Positions 29,347 to 37,373 of a stretch of DNA of 64,000 nt are shown in pieces. The number at the start of each line of letters is the position of its first letter. Position 1 is the first letter of the stretch. The DNA comes from Clostridium ljungdahlii DSM 13528 (GTDB taxonomy: Bacteria > Bacillota > Clostridia > Clostridiales > Clostridiaceae), in the NCBI RefSeq assembly GCF_000143685.1, contig NC_014328.1, positions 4,154,001 through 4,218,000 on the forward strand. The letters are read 5' to 3'. The translations under genes were made by a program, and so were the position numbers. The notes under the pieces were generated by a model that saw only the letters and a list, made by a program, of their open reading frames with translations, was not told the DNA's origin and searched no databases.

Positions 29347-29831
29347 AATACAAGTTTATTGAATAAAGTAATTAGTGAAAGTATATAATTATTAATACCA
29401 TATTGTAAATAGTATAGACTAGAAAATTTATAAAATAAATGATTTTAAATTGTGCAATGTATTATAATATAAATATAAAAAAGAAAAGCATTTGTTGATT
29501 TGAAAACTCAATAAATGCTTTATTTTTTATATTTGGAGGATGATAAGCTGATTTTTGCTTTGGAATTCTTAAGTGGAATTGTGGAAAGAATCCAGTCCCC
29601 AATAAATATATTGACTATACGTATACAGTAACAAAAAAACGAATAGCAACGTTTCGTTGACAAATTTTCAGCACTTTTTGGTAGACTGCAACCTTTCGTT
29701 TTCTATATAATTGAAGAATAGAGACCAGCTATGAGAAGTCAATAGATTTTATAAAAAAATTTGTAATATGTTTAAAATATATAAATACTTTAATTCGCAA
29801 GAGTAAGATTTTGCGAATTAAAAATATTAAC
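29347..29831. other. Intergenic region without a convincing gene (ssrA to guanidine riboswitch)
   Basis: I see no supported gene. A terminator-like hairpin AAAGCATTTGTTGA/TCAATAAATGCTTT with a following T-rich run lies at 29485-29531. A palindrome TTTAATTCGCAA/TTTGCGAATTAAA lies at 29790-29823. A 32-codon open stretch at 29533-29631 follows a GGAGG but has no good start. The 3' end of ssrA is a common integration site, but I found no second copy of the attachment core. Confidence 0.5.
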
Positions 29832-29860
29832 TTGATTTAAACCCACTACTATGCTAAATT
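29832..29860 (+). promoter_or_regulatory. Predicted promoter of the guanidine riboswitch transcript
   Basis: TTGATT (29832-29837) and TAAATT (29855-29860) are separated by 17 nt, about 50 nt upstream of the aptamer. Confidence 0.55.
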
Positions 29861-29909
29861 AGATTTATAAGTTGTAACTTATAAATTATAAAAAAGTTTA
29901 TATATTTGA

Positions 29910-29999
29910 GTTTTCTAGGGTTCCGCAGTTTGTAACTGGCTGGTCCGAGAGGAAGCGCACATTTAATTGTGTACACGGAAGGATAAAAGCCTGGGAGAT
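29910..29999 (+). promoter_or_regulatory. Guanidine-I riboswitch (ykkC leader) aptamer
   Basis: The conserved ykkC elements are seen in order: TCTAGGGTTCCGC, GGCTGGTCCGAGAG, and ACACGGAAGGATAAAAGCC. The downstream gene is an SMR exporter of the Gdx type, the classic partner. Binding of guanidinium should disrupt the terminator that overlaps the 3' end. Confidence 0.95.
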
Positions 30000-30030
30000 A
30001 TTTTTGTAATATTTCCTTAGGCTTTTTGTT
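29986..30030 (+). terminator. Expression-platform terminator of the guanidine riboswitch
   Basis: AAAGCCTGGGAGATATT pairs with AATATTTCCTTAGGCTTT and is followed by TTTTGTTTTAT. The 5' arm is the last conserved segment of the aptamer, so ligand binding and termination compete. Confidence 0.85.
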
Positions 30031-30104
30031 TTATTTTCTTTTAAATAAGCCATGAAATATTACTATACTAATCTTAATTAATAAAATTTAGGGAGGTAAA
30101 GTTT

Positions 30105-30425
30105 ATGGAATGGATTTATTTAGTTATAGCAGGTTTTTTCGAAATAAGCTGGGCAATAGGGCTGAAGTACTCGCAGGGATTTACAAAAATATTACCTAGC
30201 ATCCTAACTGTTATAGGAATGATTGCAAGCTTCTATTTTTTATCATTGTCTTTAAAAAGATTACCATTAGGCAATGCATATGCAATTTGGACAGGGATAG
30301 GAACTGTTGGCACTGTAGTGTTAGGTGTTATTTTATTTAAAGAACCAATTAATGTAATGCGTATGAGTTGTATTGTATTTATAGTTCTTGGAATCGTTGG
30401 TTTAAAATTAATATCAATAGACTAA
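30105..30425 (+). CDS. gdx: SMR-family guanidinium exporter (Gdx/SugE type)
   Basis: This 106-residue protein has four membrane helices. The N-terminal WIYLVIAGFFEISWAIGLKYS contains the essential Glu in helix 1 with the Gdx-type context. PLGNAYAIWTGIGTVGTV and FKEPINVMRMSCI are typical of SugE/Gdx rather than EmrE. Gdx exports guanidinium in exchange for protons. It is controlled by the guanidine-I riboswitch immediately upstream. It starts at ATG 30105 after AGGGAGG. Confidence 0.95.
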   Translation: MEWIYLVIAGFFEISWAIGLKYSQGFTKILPSILTVIGMIASFYFLSLSLKRLPLGNAYAIWTGIGTVGTVVLGVILFKEPINVMRMSCIVFIVLGIVGLKLISID

Positions 30426-30534
30426 TAATTGTATATAGCTTATAAATAACAAAAATAAATATAATTTTAATTAAAGAAAAGTGATAAGAAGAAAATATGC
30501 AGTTATTTAGCTTTAATATGAAGGAGGAATTTTA

Positions 30535-31242
30535 ATGAAAAAGTTTGTTATTGAAGATGATTTTTGGAGTCTGTTTCCAGGTGCAAGGATAGGAATTATA
30601 GTTTGTCATGGCATAGATAACTTTATAAAAGATGAAGATCAATACAAGAATATGATTAGTAAGTCAGAAAAGGAAGCATTAAAATATTTGGAGAATGTAG
30701 AATTCAGCAGCAATGAAGTCATAAAAGTATGGAGAGAAGCCTTCCAAAAGTTTAAAACAAAGAAAGGTGCAAGATCATCTATTGAAGCATTGTTAAAACG
30801 AGTTGATAAAGGAACTCATATAGGAACTATTAATCCGCTAGTTGATATTTACAATTCTATTTCTTTAACATATGCATTGCCTTGTGGTGGAGAGGATATG
30901 GATAAATTTGCTGGTGATATAAGATTGACTAAGGCAGTTGGAGATGAAAGCTTTATTACATTAGGAACAGATGAGAGTGCACTACCATATGAAGGTGAAA
31001 TAGTATATAAAGATAACGAAGGAGCAATTTGCAGATGTTTTAATTGGCGTGAATCAGTAAGAACAATGCTCACTGAAAATACAAGGAATGCTTTTTTGTG
31101 CATTGAATTAGTTGATGAGAGAAGAGTTAAAGATTTTGAGAATGCTTTAAAAGATTTAGCAAAAATAGTACAGGATAATTTAGGTGGAACGTGCAAGATT
31201 TCAATTCTTGATATTAACAATAAAGAAGTATTAATAGATTAA
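30535..31242 (+). CDS. Stand-alone B3/B4 tRNA-binding domain protein
   Basis: This 235-residue protein consists of the B3/B4 domain of phenylalanyl-tRNA synthetase beta chain, without the synthetase. Typical segments are ARSSIEALLKRV, NPLVDIYNSISL and GDESFITLGTDE, with CRCFNWRES near residue 160. Such free domains are suspected of clearing mischarged tRNA or of a related hydrolysis, but few are characterised. ATG 30535 follows GAAGGAGG. It lies 109 nt after gdx and may be read through from the guanidine-controlled promoter. Confidence 0.85.
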   Translation: MKKFVIEDDFWSLFPGARIGIIVCHGIDNFIKDEDQYKNMISKSEKEALKYLENVEFSSNEVIKVWREAFQKFKTKKGARSSIEALLKRVDKGTHIGTINPLVDIYNSISLTYALPCGGEDMDKFAGDIRLTKAVGDESFITLGTDESALPYEGEIVYKDNEGAICRCFNWRESVRTMLTENTRNAFLCIELVDERRVKDFENALKDLAKIVQDNLGGTCKISILDINNKEVLID

Positions 31243-31342
31243 TTTGAGGTTAAAGGTCTAAATGACCTTTAACGAGTAACTCGTGAGCGAAAGCGGTCAG
31301 GATTGCTTGTCCCATGGTTATACGAAAGGAGAAAAAAAGGTA
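31243..31342 (+). other. Structured spacer between the B3/B4 and radical SAM genes
   Basis: Three small hairpins follow one another: TTAAAGGTC/GACCTTTAA, CGAGT/ACTCG and GCGAAAGC. They precede the radical SAM ribosome binding site. They could be an RNA processing or attenuation site, or a repeat scar. No known riboswitch is recognised. Confidence 0.35.
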
Positions 31343-32032
31343 ATGAGTGGTTTTAGTTATAAAGATATTTATATGGAAGATGGAAGAAGGGTACTGGAGA
31401 TTAATGTACTTCCAGAAAAGTATTGTAATTTTGATTGCATATTTTGTCCTATTGGAAGGTCGAAAAATAAGGTAGATACAAAAATGTCATTTGATGAAAT
31501 AGACAGCTCATTGATTGAACTTGGAAACAGGATAGAAAGTACAAAAGCAGAATTAGTTTTTATTAACTCAAAAGGAGAAGCCTTAGTAAATGATAAAATT
31601 GGTGATATTATTGACTTTATCAAAGACAAAGGTTTGCCTGTAAGACTACTTTCTAATGGATATTTACTAGGTAGAGATGAATATATGAAAATTGCTAATA
31701 AATGTGATGAGGTTGTTGGAGAAATAAAAATAATAACAGAAGAAGGCTTTCAAAAAGTTCAAAGACCTATTGAAGGATATACATTAGCAGAATATATTTC
31801 AAACATGGTTTCTTTTAATAAACAATACAAAGGAAAATTTATATTTGAAATTACTATCATTAAAGGCTATAACGATGATGAAGAATCAATTGAGAAGATA
31901 AAAAATATTATTAAAGCAATATCTCCTGACAAAATAATTGTAGCAAGAATGGAAGATGAAAAATTTAAGAAAAAACTTGGTATAAATGATGAACGATTTG
32001 AGGAAATTTCAAGTACATTATTAAATATTTAG
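31343..32032 (+). CDS. Radical SAM protein of unknown substrate
   Basis: This 229-residue protein carries the CxxxCxxC cluster motif as CNFDCIFC near residue 28, followed by SKGEALVND in the position of the glycine-rich SAM-binding strand. Then come RLLSNGYLLGRDEYM and a barrel end at IVARMEDEKF. The fold resembles short radical SAM enzymes related to pyruvate-formate-lyase activases and wybutosine-type proteins, but the substrate is unknown. ATG 31343 is preferred to the in-frame GTG at 31283, which overlaps the hairpins and lacks a good ribosome binding site. Confidence 0.75.
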   Translation: MSGFSYKDIYMEDGRRVLEINVLPEKYCNFDCIFCPIGRSKNKVDTKMSFDEIDSSLIELGNRIESTKAELVFINSKGEALVNDKIGDIIDFIKDKGLPVRLLSNGYLLGRDEYMKIANKCDEVVGEIKIITEEGFQKVQRPIEGYTLAEYISNMVSFNKQYKGKFIFEITIIKGYNDDEESIEKIKNIIKAISPDKIIVARMEDEKFKKKLGINDERFEEISSTLLNI

Positions 32033-32146
32033 TAATGCTAATATATTATATTTTTATAAAACGTCGTAAGTGTAAATTGTAATATTTAATCAAGAATTGC
32101 AGTAAATGATAAGAAATAAAATAGCGAAAGAATTAGAGGTGTAATT

Positions 32147-32635
32147 ATGTTTAGAGATATGAGAAGAAAAAAACAATTATTATCCAAAGAAGAGACAATT
32201 GAAATTCTAAAGTTATGTACATCTGGCGTCTTAGGTGTAATTGGTGACGATGATTATCCATATACCGTTCCAATAAGTTATGTTTTTAAAGACGGCAAAC
32301 TATTTATGCATGGTGCAAAACAAGGGCATAAGATTGACAGCATTAAAAGGAATGATAAAGTGACATTTTGTGTTATAGAAAAAGACGAAGTAATACAAAA
32401 AACTTTTACTACCCATTTTCGGAGTGTTTCCATATTTGGCAGAGCAAGGATTCTTACAAACGATTCCGATAGGAGATATGCCATTGAAAGTTTAGTTGAA
32501 AAATATTCACCTGACTATATTAAAGAAGGGCAGCAAGAAATTGAAAGAGAATGGAATAGAGTATGTTTAATTGAAGTCAAAATCGAACATATGACAGGTA
32601 AGGCAGCTATAGAAATTGTTAATAGTAATAAATAA
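32147..32635 (+). CDS. Pyridoxamine-5'-phosphate-oxidase-family flavoprotein (NimA-like)
   Basis: This 162-residue FMN split-barrel protein begins MFRDMRRKKQLLSKEETIEI. GVLGVIGDDDYPYTVPISYV and GHKIDSIKRNDKVTFCVI are the FMN-binding strands of the NimA/PPOX-like group. These proteins reduce nitroimidazoles or bind flavin in redox roles; the actual substrate is unknown. It is the last gene before a terminator and the IS110 element, and may belong to the gdx cluster. Confidence 0.82.
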   Translation: MFRDMRRKKQLLSKEETIEILKLCTSGVLGVIGDDDYPYTVPISYVFKDGKLFMHGAKQGHKIDSIKRNDKVTFCVIEKDEVIQKTFTTHFRSVSIFGRARILTNDSDRRYAIESLVEKYSPDYIKEGQQEIEREWNRVCLIEVKIEHMTGKAAIEIVNSNK

Positions 32636-32670
32636 ACCAGTTCGTATTATTCTTATTTTGTTTACTAATA

Positions 32671-32697
32671 AAAAGGCAGAGTTATGCCTTTTTTATT
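32671..32697 (+). terminator. Terminator downstream of the PPOX-family gene
   Basis: AAAAGGCA pairs with TGCCTTTT and is followed by a T run. Confidence 0.8.
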
Positions 32698-32813
32698 TTA
32701 TATGAAGATTAAAAACGAATAATAAGAAAGTATTTTGAGCAAAGCAAATAAACTATTAAAATAATTAATAGTTAAAATTTTACATAAAACTATTAGTCTA
32801 GTTATAATATTGC

Positions 32814-33986
32814 TTAGTTAATAGGGACATAATCCTTGTTATCTCTCATAACAGCAAAAACAATGCGTGTTAATTTATTAGCTGTAGCTCCTATTGCAAC
32901 TAAGTGATGTTTACCCTCACTTCGTTTTTTATTATAATATTCATTAAGAGGACTGTCATGTAAGACACATGTTGAAGCAGATAAAAATAAGGCACGTCTA
33001 AGATACGGTGAACCTCTTTTGGACATTTTATTGTTATTAGATAGAAATTGTCCTGATTGCTTAACAGTAGGATCAATGCCAGCATAAGCTACAAGACTAG
33101 AAGAGTTTTTAAAACGTTTAATATCACCAATTTCACTAAGAATAATAGCAGCAGTTACGGAACCAATTCCAGGAATAGTTGTTAGATGGCAGTCAAATTT
33201 ACTATAATAAAACTCAATTTCTGAATCTAGAGATTTCATTTGTTTTTCAAGGAATAGTATTTGACTAATAAGTTGTTTTATTTGAAATTTAAAAGCTTTT
33301 TTAGCTATCTTAATGCCAAAGGTATTTTTAGCTGCATTTTGAATCTCATCAGCCTTATTAAAACCAAGTCTTCCCTTACTTTTTGTTTTCAATAGTTTAG
33401 TTAAATCATTTATATCCAATTCTAATATTCCTTCTGGAGTTTGGCATTTTTCGAGAACAGCTTTAGAACTTGCACCCCAAATATCAGAAAATAGTTTATC
33501 ATATTCAGGGAAAATTTGGTCAAGTACTGTAATTATTCTGCATTTAAGTTCAGAAATTTCAGTAGTTAAAGAAAGTTTATATCTGCAAAGCTGTCTTAGA
33601 GCAAGAAGTTTATCATCACAAAGTTTTGTATTAGTAAATTTACCAAATCTAATAACTTCAGCAATTATAAAAGAATCTTTCGTATCGTTTTTAGTTTTAC
33701 GAATATACAAATTTCTAAAACTATCTGATTGAATAGGATTAATAACGTTTATCTCATATCCCTTTGTTAGTAAAAATGAATATAATGACAGCCAATAATG
33801 CCCCGTAGCTTCAAGTCCAAATATAACTTTAGAATTGCCAGTATATTTTTTTATATGTTCAATTAATTTATTTCCACCGCTATGGGAATTAGCAAACTTT
33901 ATAGATTTGCCGATTATGGAGCCAGTATCATCAATAATAGTAGCTTCATGATTATTCTTACCAATATCAACACCAACAATATACAT
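32814..33986 (-). CDS. IS110-family transposase (DEDD recombinase)
   Basis: This 390-residue recombinase is complete. The N-terminal RuvC-like DEDD domain shows VGVDIGKNNHEA (first Asp), FGLEATGHYW (Glu) and KNDTKDSFIIAEV (Asp pair). The C-terminal transposase_20 region has LTTIPGIGSVTAAIILSEIG and FVAYAGIDP-like VAYAGIDPTVKQSG with the catalytic-serine stretch ILSASTC further on (LFLSASTCVLHDS). ATG 33986 follows GAAGGTGA. It belongs to the group now known to use a bridge RNA from the upstream non-coding end. Confidence 0.93.
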   Translation of the reverse strand: MYIVGVDIGKNNHEATIIDDTGSIIGKSIKFANSHSGGNKLIEHIKKYTGNSKVIFGLEATGHYWLSLYSFLLTKGYEINVINPIQSDSFRNLYIRKTKNDTKDSFIIAEVIRFGKFTNTKLCDDKLLALRQLCRYKLSLTTEISELKCRIITVLDQIFPEYDKLFSDIWGASSKAVLEKCQTPEGILELDINDLTKLLKTKSKGRLGFNKADEIQNAAKNTFGIKIAKKAFKFQIKQLISQILFLEKQMKSLDSEIEFYYSKFDCHLTTIPGIGSVTAAIILSEIGDIKRFKNSSSLVAYAGIDPTVKQSGQFLSNNNKMSKRGSPYLRRALFLSASTCVLHDSPLNEYYNKKRSEGKHHLVAIGATANKLTRIVFAVMRDNKDYVPIN

Positions 33987-33989
33987 AAA

Positions 33990-34205
33990 AAGTCACCTTC
34001 ATTTAAAAGATTATTTAGATAGAATCCTCTCATCTATGCAAGTTACAGCCTAGTTCGATATACGAAAAATTGTAAAAATACAATTGACATCCAGCTCATA
34101 CGCAACATCTCGCAAAGAAGAGGCAGCAGTCTCTGCTCCGAGGTCAAAAAGCCTCATGGGGGTGAGCGTAAACCTCTATCTATACGAGAATATTGTCTCA
34201 AAAGA
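33990..34205 (-). ncRNA. Candidate bridge RNA region of the IS110 element
   Basis: On the minus strand, directly upstream of the transposase, about 200 nt of sequence richer in G and C than its surroundings carries several hairpins: GAGGC/GACCTC, GCAGAGACTGC and AATTGTA/TACAATT. IS110 elements encode their bridge RNA in this position. Target- and donor-binding loops cannot be assigned without the element ends, so this is an inference from family knowledge. Confidence 0.5.
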
Positions 34206-34330
34206 TGAGTTATTAAACAATAGTTATATAAATGAACTTTAGAACTATAAAGATGTTATATAGATTAAAGTTTTAGGCAGGAAAACTATTATTTAATGTT
34301 TACATGTTTATCATACTAGGGGGCGAGTTA

Positions 34331-34693
34331 ATGAGCATATCTGAAAGATTACAGAAGTTAAGAAAACATGAAGGATATTCGCAGGAACAGTTAGCAGAAA
34401 AATTAGGAGTAACAAGACAAGCAATATCAAAATGGGAAAGTAACCAAGGCAATCCAGATATCAATAATATTATTAAATTAAGTGAAATTTATAATGTTAG
34501 TACGGATTATTTATTAAAAGGTGAAGAGCAGATAAGTAAGCCAATAGAAATTAATTCTAAAGAAAATAAGGAGAATATTAAATCCGGAAAAACGTTTAAT
34601 AAACTTTTATTTATTGCTGGTATTTCTGCTATTGCAATTCTGTTTCTTTTTACATTTACTTTTTTAATAAAAACATTTTTAGGAGGTCATTGA
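34331..34693 (+). CDS. Xre-family regulator with C-terminal membrane helix
   Basis: This 120-residue protein has an N-terminal Xre helix-turn-helix (SQEQLAEKLGVTRQAISKWE, residues 19-38). A short linker leads to one hydrophobic helix (LLFIAGISAIAILFLFTFTF). Membrane-tethered regulators of this layout are frequent in Firmicutes. ATG 34331 follows GGGGG and is chosen over the in-frame ATG at 34304. It is followed 1 nt later by a lipoprotein gene, so the two form an operon. Confidence 0.85.
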   Translation: MSISERLQKLRKHEGYSQEQLAEKLGVTRQAISKWESNQGNPDINNIIKLSEIYNVSTDYLLKGEEQISKPIEINSKENKENIKSGKTFNKLLFIAGISAIAILFLFTFTFLIKTFLGGH

Positions 34694-34694
34694 A

Positions 34695-35276
34695 ATGAAA
34701 ACAAAATGTTTTTTAGTACTTGTTTTTGTATTTACAGTTTTATTATCTGCTTGTGGAAATTTATCAGGTGATGGCAATAAAACGACTGGTTTGTCATCAA
34801 AAATTTCCCCTAAACAAACTATACAAATTGCTTTTGAAGCACTAAAGAATGGGGATTCCAAGAAATTTAACCAATTTATTCAATATAATGATCGACGGGA
34901 AGGCGTTTTTGTATATAAGGATAATAAGCTTTTTGGCAATAATTTAGATGAAACAGAGAAAGAGTTTATAAAGAATTTTTCTTATGATATAGGGGAAGTT
35001 AAAGAAAATGGGAATGTCACAACAGCTCAAGTGAAAATTACTAACCGTGATTTATCAAATGCATATAAAGATATACCGCATTATAAAGATGCAGATAATC
35101 CACTTATTGAAGCAATTAAAAATTCTGATAATAAAATGGTTACAAGTAACTTGAAAATAACTCTTAACAAAACGGATGGAATGTGGAAAATTCAAATGGA
35201 TGCGGCTTTGGCTGATGCTCTTTGTGGAGGACTATTAAAGAAGATGCTGCATGGGTTTTTATATAATATAATGTGA
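34695..35276 (+). CDS. Putative lipoprotein (DUF4878/DUF5105-like)
   Basis: This 193-residue protein has a lipoprotein signal with lipobox LLSAC at residues 16-20. The mature part contains SPKQTIQIAFEALKNGDSKKF and NKTDGMWKIQMD, the pattern of small NTF2-like lipoproteins. Its ribosome binding site AGGAGG overlaps the end of the Xre gene. A decayed second copy of this gene's 3' part lies at 59973-60103. The function is unknown; pairing with a membrane-tethered regulator suggests envelope stress. Confidence 0.8.
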   Translation: MKTKCFLVLVFVFTVLLSACGNLSGDGNKTTGLSSKISPKQTIQIAFEALKNGDSKKFNQFIQYNDRREGVFVYKDNKLFGNNLDETEKEFIKNFSYDIGEVKENGNVTTAQVKITNRDLSNAYKDIPHYKDADNPLIEAIKNSDNKMVTSNLKITLNKTDGMWKIQMDAALADALCGGLLKKMLHGFLYNIM

Positions 35277-35319
35277 TTTTTCTCTGCTATAATTATTCAC
35301 TTGTTATAATCATGTTTCA

Positions 35320-36210
35320 TCATTTAATATTTCTACCTATTAACATATTAACTAGTTCTTTAACTTTGAGATTTTTTTGACTATGTTTATTAATAACTGC
35401 GCCTAATATAGCCGGAATATTAGGTGTAATCGGAATTAAAACAACATTATTAGCTAAATAAGAACTAGCTTGTTTACGTGTTATTAAAGCAGCAGCACCT
35501 TGGTTAGCTTGTACACAACTAAAAATAGTTTCTGGCCTACCCCTAAATATAATATTAGGAACAATACTATGTTCTTCAAAGAAAGTCTTACATAGATTAG
35601 CTACGCATGTATAAGATTCCATTAGCATAAGAGGAGTATTTTTTAATTGTTCTGTAGTAACATGCTTTAATTGGGCTAAAGAGTCATCCTTATTAACAGC
35701 TAAAACGATTTCGTCTGTAGAAATAGGAATAAAGATATTTTTACTATTAGCTAGATTTTGTTCATGCCAATAAGTTAATGCTATATCAAAACTATTACTT
35801 AGCAATCTGCGAAATAATTGCGGTTCTTCTAGTTCTATAATATTGATTTTGAAAGAAGGATTCTTTAATTTAAATTGATTTATTGGAACATATAAGCCAA
35901 AGTAACCTATAAAAGGCAAAGATATTACTGTTATTCTATTTTTGTATCTAGGCTGCAACTTTTGTGCCATATATTTCAAACGATAAAATCCTTCTAATAA
36001 CTGTCTAGCTTGAGGTAATAATTGTTTTCCTTCATCTGTTAATTCAATACGTCTATGTTGGCGATTAAAAAGTTGAATGCCTAATTCATTTTCTAATGCT
36101 TGAATCTGTTTACTAATAGAAGATTGAACAATATTTAGCTCCAAGGCAGCTTCTATGTAACTACCAGTATCTACTATAGTTACAAAATACCTCAATTGGT
36201 CTTCCGTCAT
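35320..36210 (-). CDS. LysR-family transcriptional regulator
   Basis: This 296-residue regulator has an N-terminal winged helix (GSYIEAALELNIVQSSISKQIQ split over residues 17-38) and a periplasmic-binding-like effector domain from about residue 90. It is divergent from the MFS fragment, alcohol dehydrogenase and flavin reductase genes, and is the natural candidate regulator of that cluster. Structured element C lies in the intergenic region. Confidence 0.9.
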   Translation of the reverse strand: MTEDQLRYFVTIVDTGSYIEAALELNIVQSSISKQIQALENELGIQLFNRQHRRIELTDEGKQLLPQARQLLEGFYRLKYMAQKLQPRYKNRITVISLPFIGYFGLYVPINQFKLKNPSFKINIIELEEPQLFRRLLSNSFDIALTYWHEQNLANSKNIFIPISTDEIVLAVNKDDSLAQLKHVTTEQLKNTPLMLMESYTCVANLCKTFFEEHSIVPNIIFRGRPETIFSCVQANQGAAALITRKQASSYLANNVVLIPITPNIPAILGAVINKHSQKNLKVKELVNMLIGRNIK

Positions 36211-36352
36211 AATATCTCACCTGCTTTATTTTTAAATTAATTACTTTAATTAGGCAATTTATTCTGAACTAAGTTTAATTATATAATATTTCAAAATTCA
36301 TTACAATAATGCAACTACTTGTATCTATTATAGTTATCAATGAATCTTACTC

Positions 36353-36516
36353 AGTGGGAAAAGCAGATATCCCACATCTTTGATTTGGTGATAATCGCTT
36401 CCTCTTTAGAGTTTTGTTTCTCCCACTAAATTAGATGAATTATCTAGGGGCGTAGCTACTGTTATCTCCCACTTTGGTATAAGTTGGAGTATTACAGTAG
36501 ATAGCCATCAGATAAA
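36353..36516 (+). ncRNA. Structured intergenic element, copy C of a repeated family
   Basis: A 5' hairpin AGTGGGA/TCCCACT encloses a secondary hairpin (36358-36402: AAAGCAGATATCCC to GGTGATAATCGCTT). The core at 36440-36515 has helices TTATCT/AGATAA, CTACTGT/ACAGTAG and ATCTCC/GGAGTAT with GGGGCGTAGC, CACTTTGGTA and GATAGCCATC as constant strands. Compared with copies A and B, paired positions change together, which supports an RNA structure. Confidence 0.6.
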
Positions 36517-36740
36517 ATATGCTAATTAGTCCCCTGCCATAATATTTTTCTTGTTTAATCCTAAAATAGATTGCATATAACTAACAGTTTCTCTTATTCC
36601 ATTTCTGAATTAGTTACGTAATAGTTGGAATTGATTGAAGCCGCTATTTTTTGATATCATTTTAACAAAGGTACCTTAATATTTTTTAACATGACTATTC
36701 AGTTAAGTACTTATAGAACTTTGTATGTAGCTAAATATTC

Positions 36741-37277
36741 ATGTTTGTCCTGTTTATTAATTTTCAAATATATAATGTTTCATTATCTTATCTTATAGCA
36801 GAAAAGAAACTTGGAACTGCTGCAGATGCGGGATTATCAGTAGCATTTTTCGCGGCGGGCGGTTTCGTAATGGGGTTGTTATATGGAAAACTAGCAAAGA
36901 TAGCTAGAAACTGTACCACATCAGTTGGTTGTTTGATGTTAGTAGTATCTTTTGTGATCATAGCATCTGCAAGTAATTTAAATATGTGTTATGTGGGAAG
37001 CATATTCTTTGGAATGGCTATTGCATCAACTTTACCGGGTATTTTTATAAATACTGGAATGTCTGTAGATACATTTTCAGCTGGTATGGCAATTTCAGCC
37101 GTAACATGTGCACAAAATTTTGGTCAATTCATTTGTCCATTTATTGTTAATCCACTTTCTGCAGTAATTAGTGGAGGCAGTAATGTAATCACCTGCTTTA
37201 TTATTGGAGCAGTTCTGGCAGCTATTTTAACTATAATAATGCTGCTCTGGGGAATTAAGAAAAATATCGCTTATTAA
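36741..37277 (+). pseudogene. 5'-truncated MFS transporter (C-terminal half)
   Basis: The frame encodes only 178 residues with about five helices, equivalent to the C-terminal half of a 12-helix MFS carrier. The N-terminal half is absent, and the preceding 160 bp shows no matching coding sequence. AAFFAAGGFVMGLLYGKLAK and FFGMAIASTLPGIFI are typical MFS loops. A deletion in the LysR-MFS intergenic region is the simplest explanation. It probably once imported the substrate of the next two enzymes. No good ribosome binding site precedes ATG 36741. Confidence 0.7.
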
Positions 37278-37373
37278 AAGTTCAAATTTGTAGAAGTAAA
37301 TTAAAATGTTCAGTATTATTCTTGTGACATTCCGTAAGGGATTAAAAAATAAAATATTCGAGGAGGATAAAAA

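Larger units (their letters stand above)
32814..34210 (-). mobile_element. IS110-family insertion sequence (ends not defined)
   Basis: The element comprises the transposase gene plus its upstream non-coding end. IS110 elements usually lack clear terminal inverted repeats and I could not see any, so the limits are approximate. It sits between the PPOX-family gene and the Xre regulator gene without breaking either. Confidence 0.6.

Noticed and set aside
32640..32730. Terminal inverted repeats of the IS110 element
   Set aside because: Loosely similar CGTATTATTC and CGAATAATAAG strings are AT-rich and not convincing; IS110 elements usually lack such repeats.
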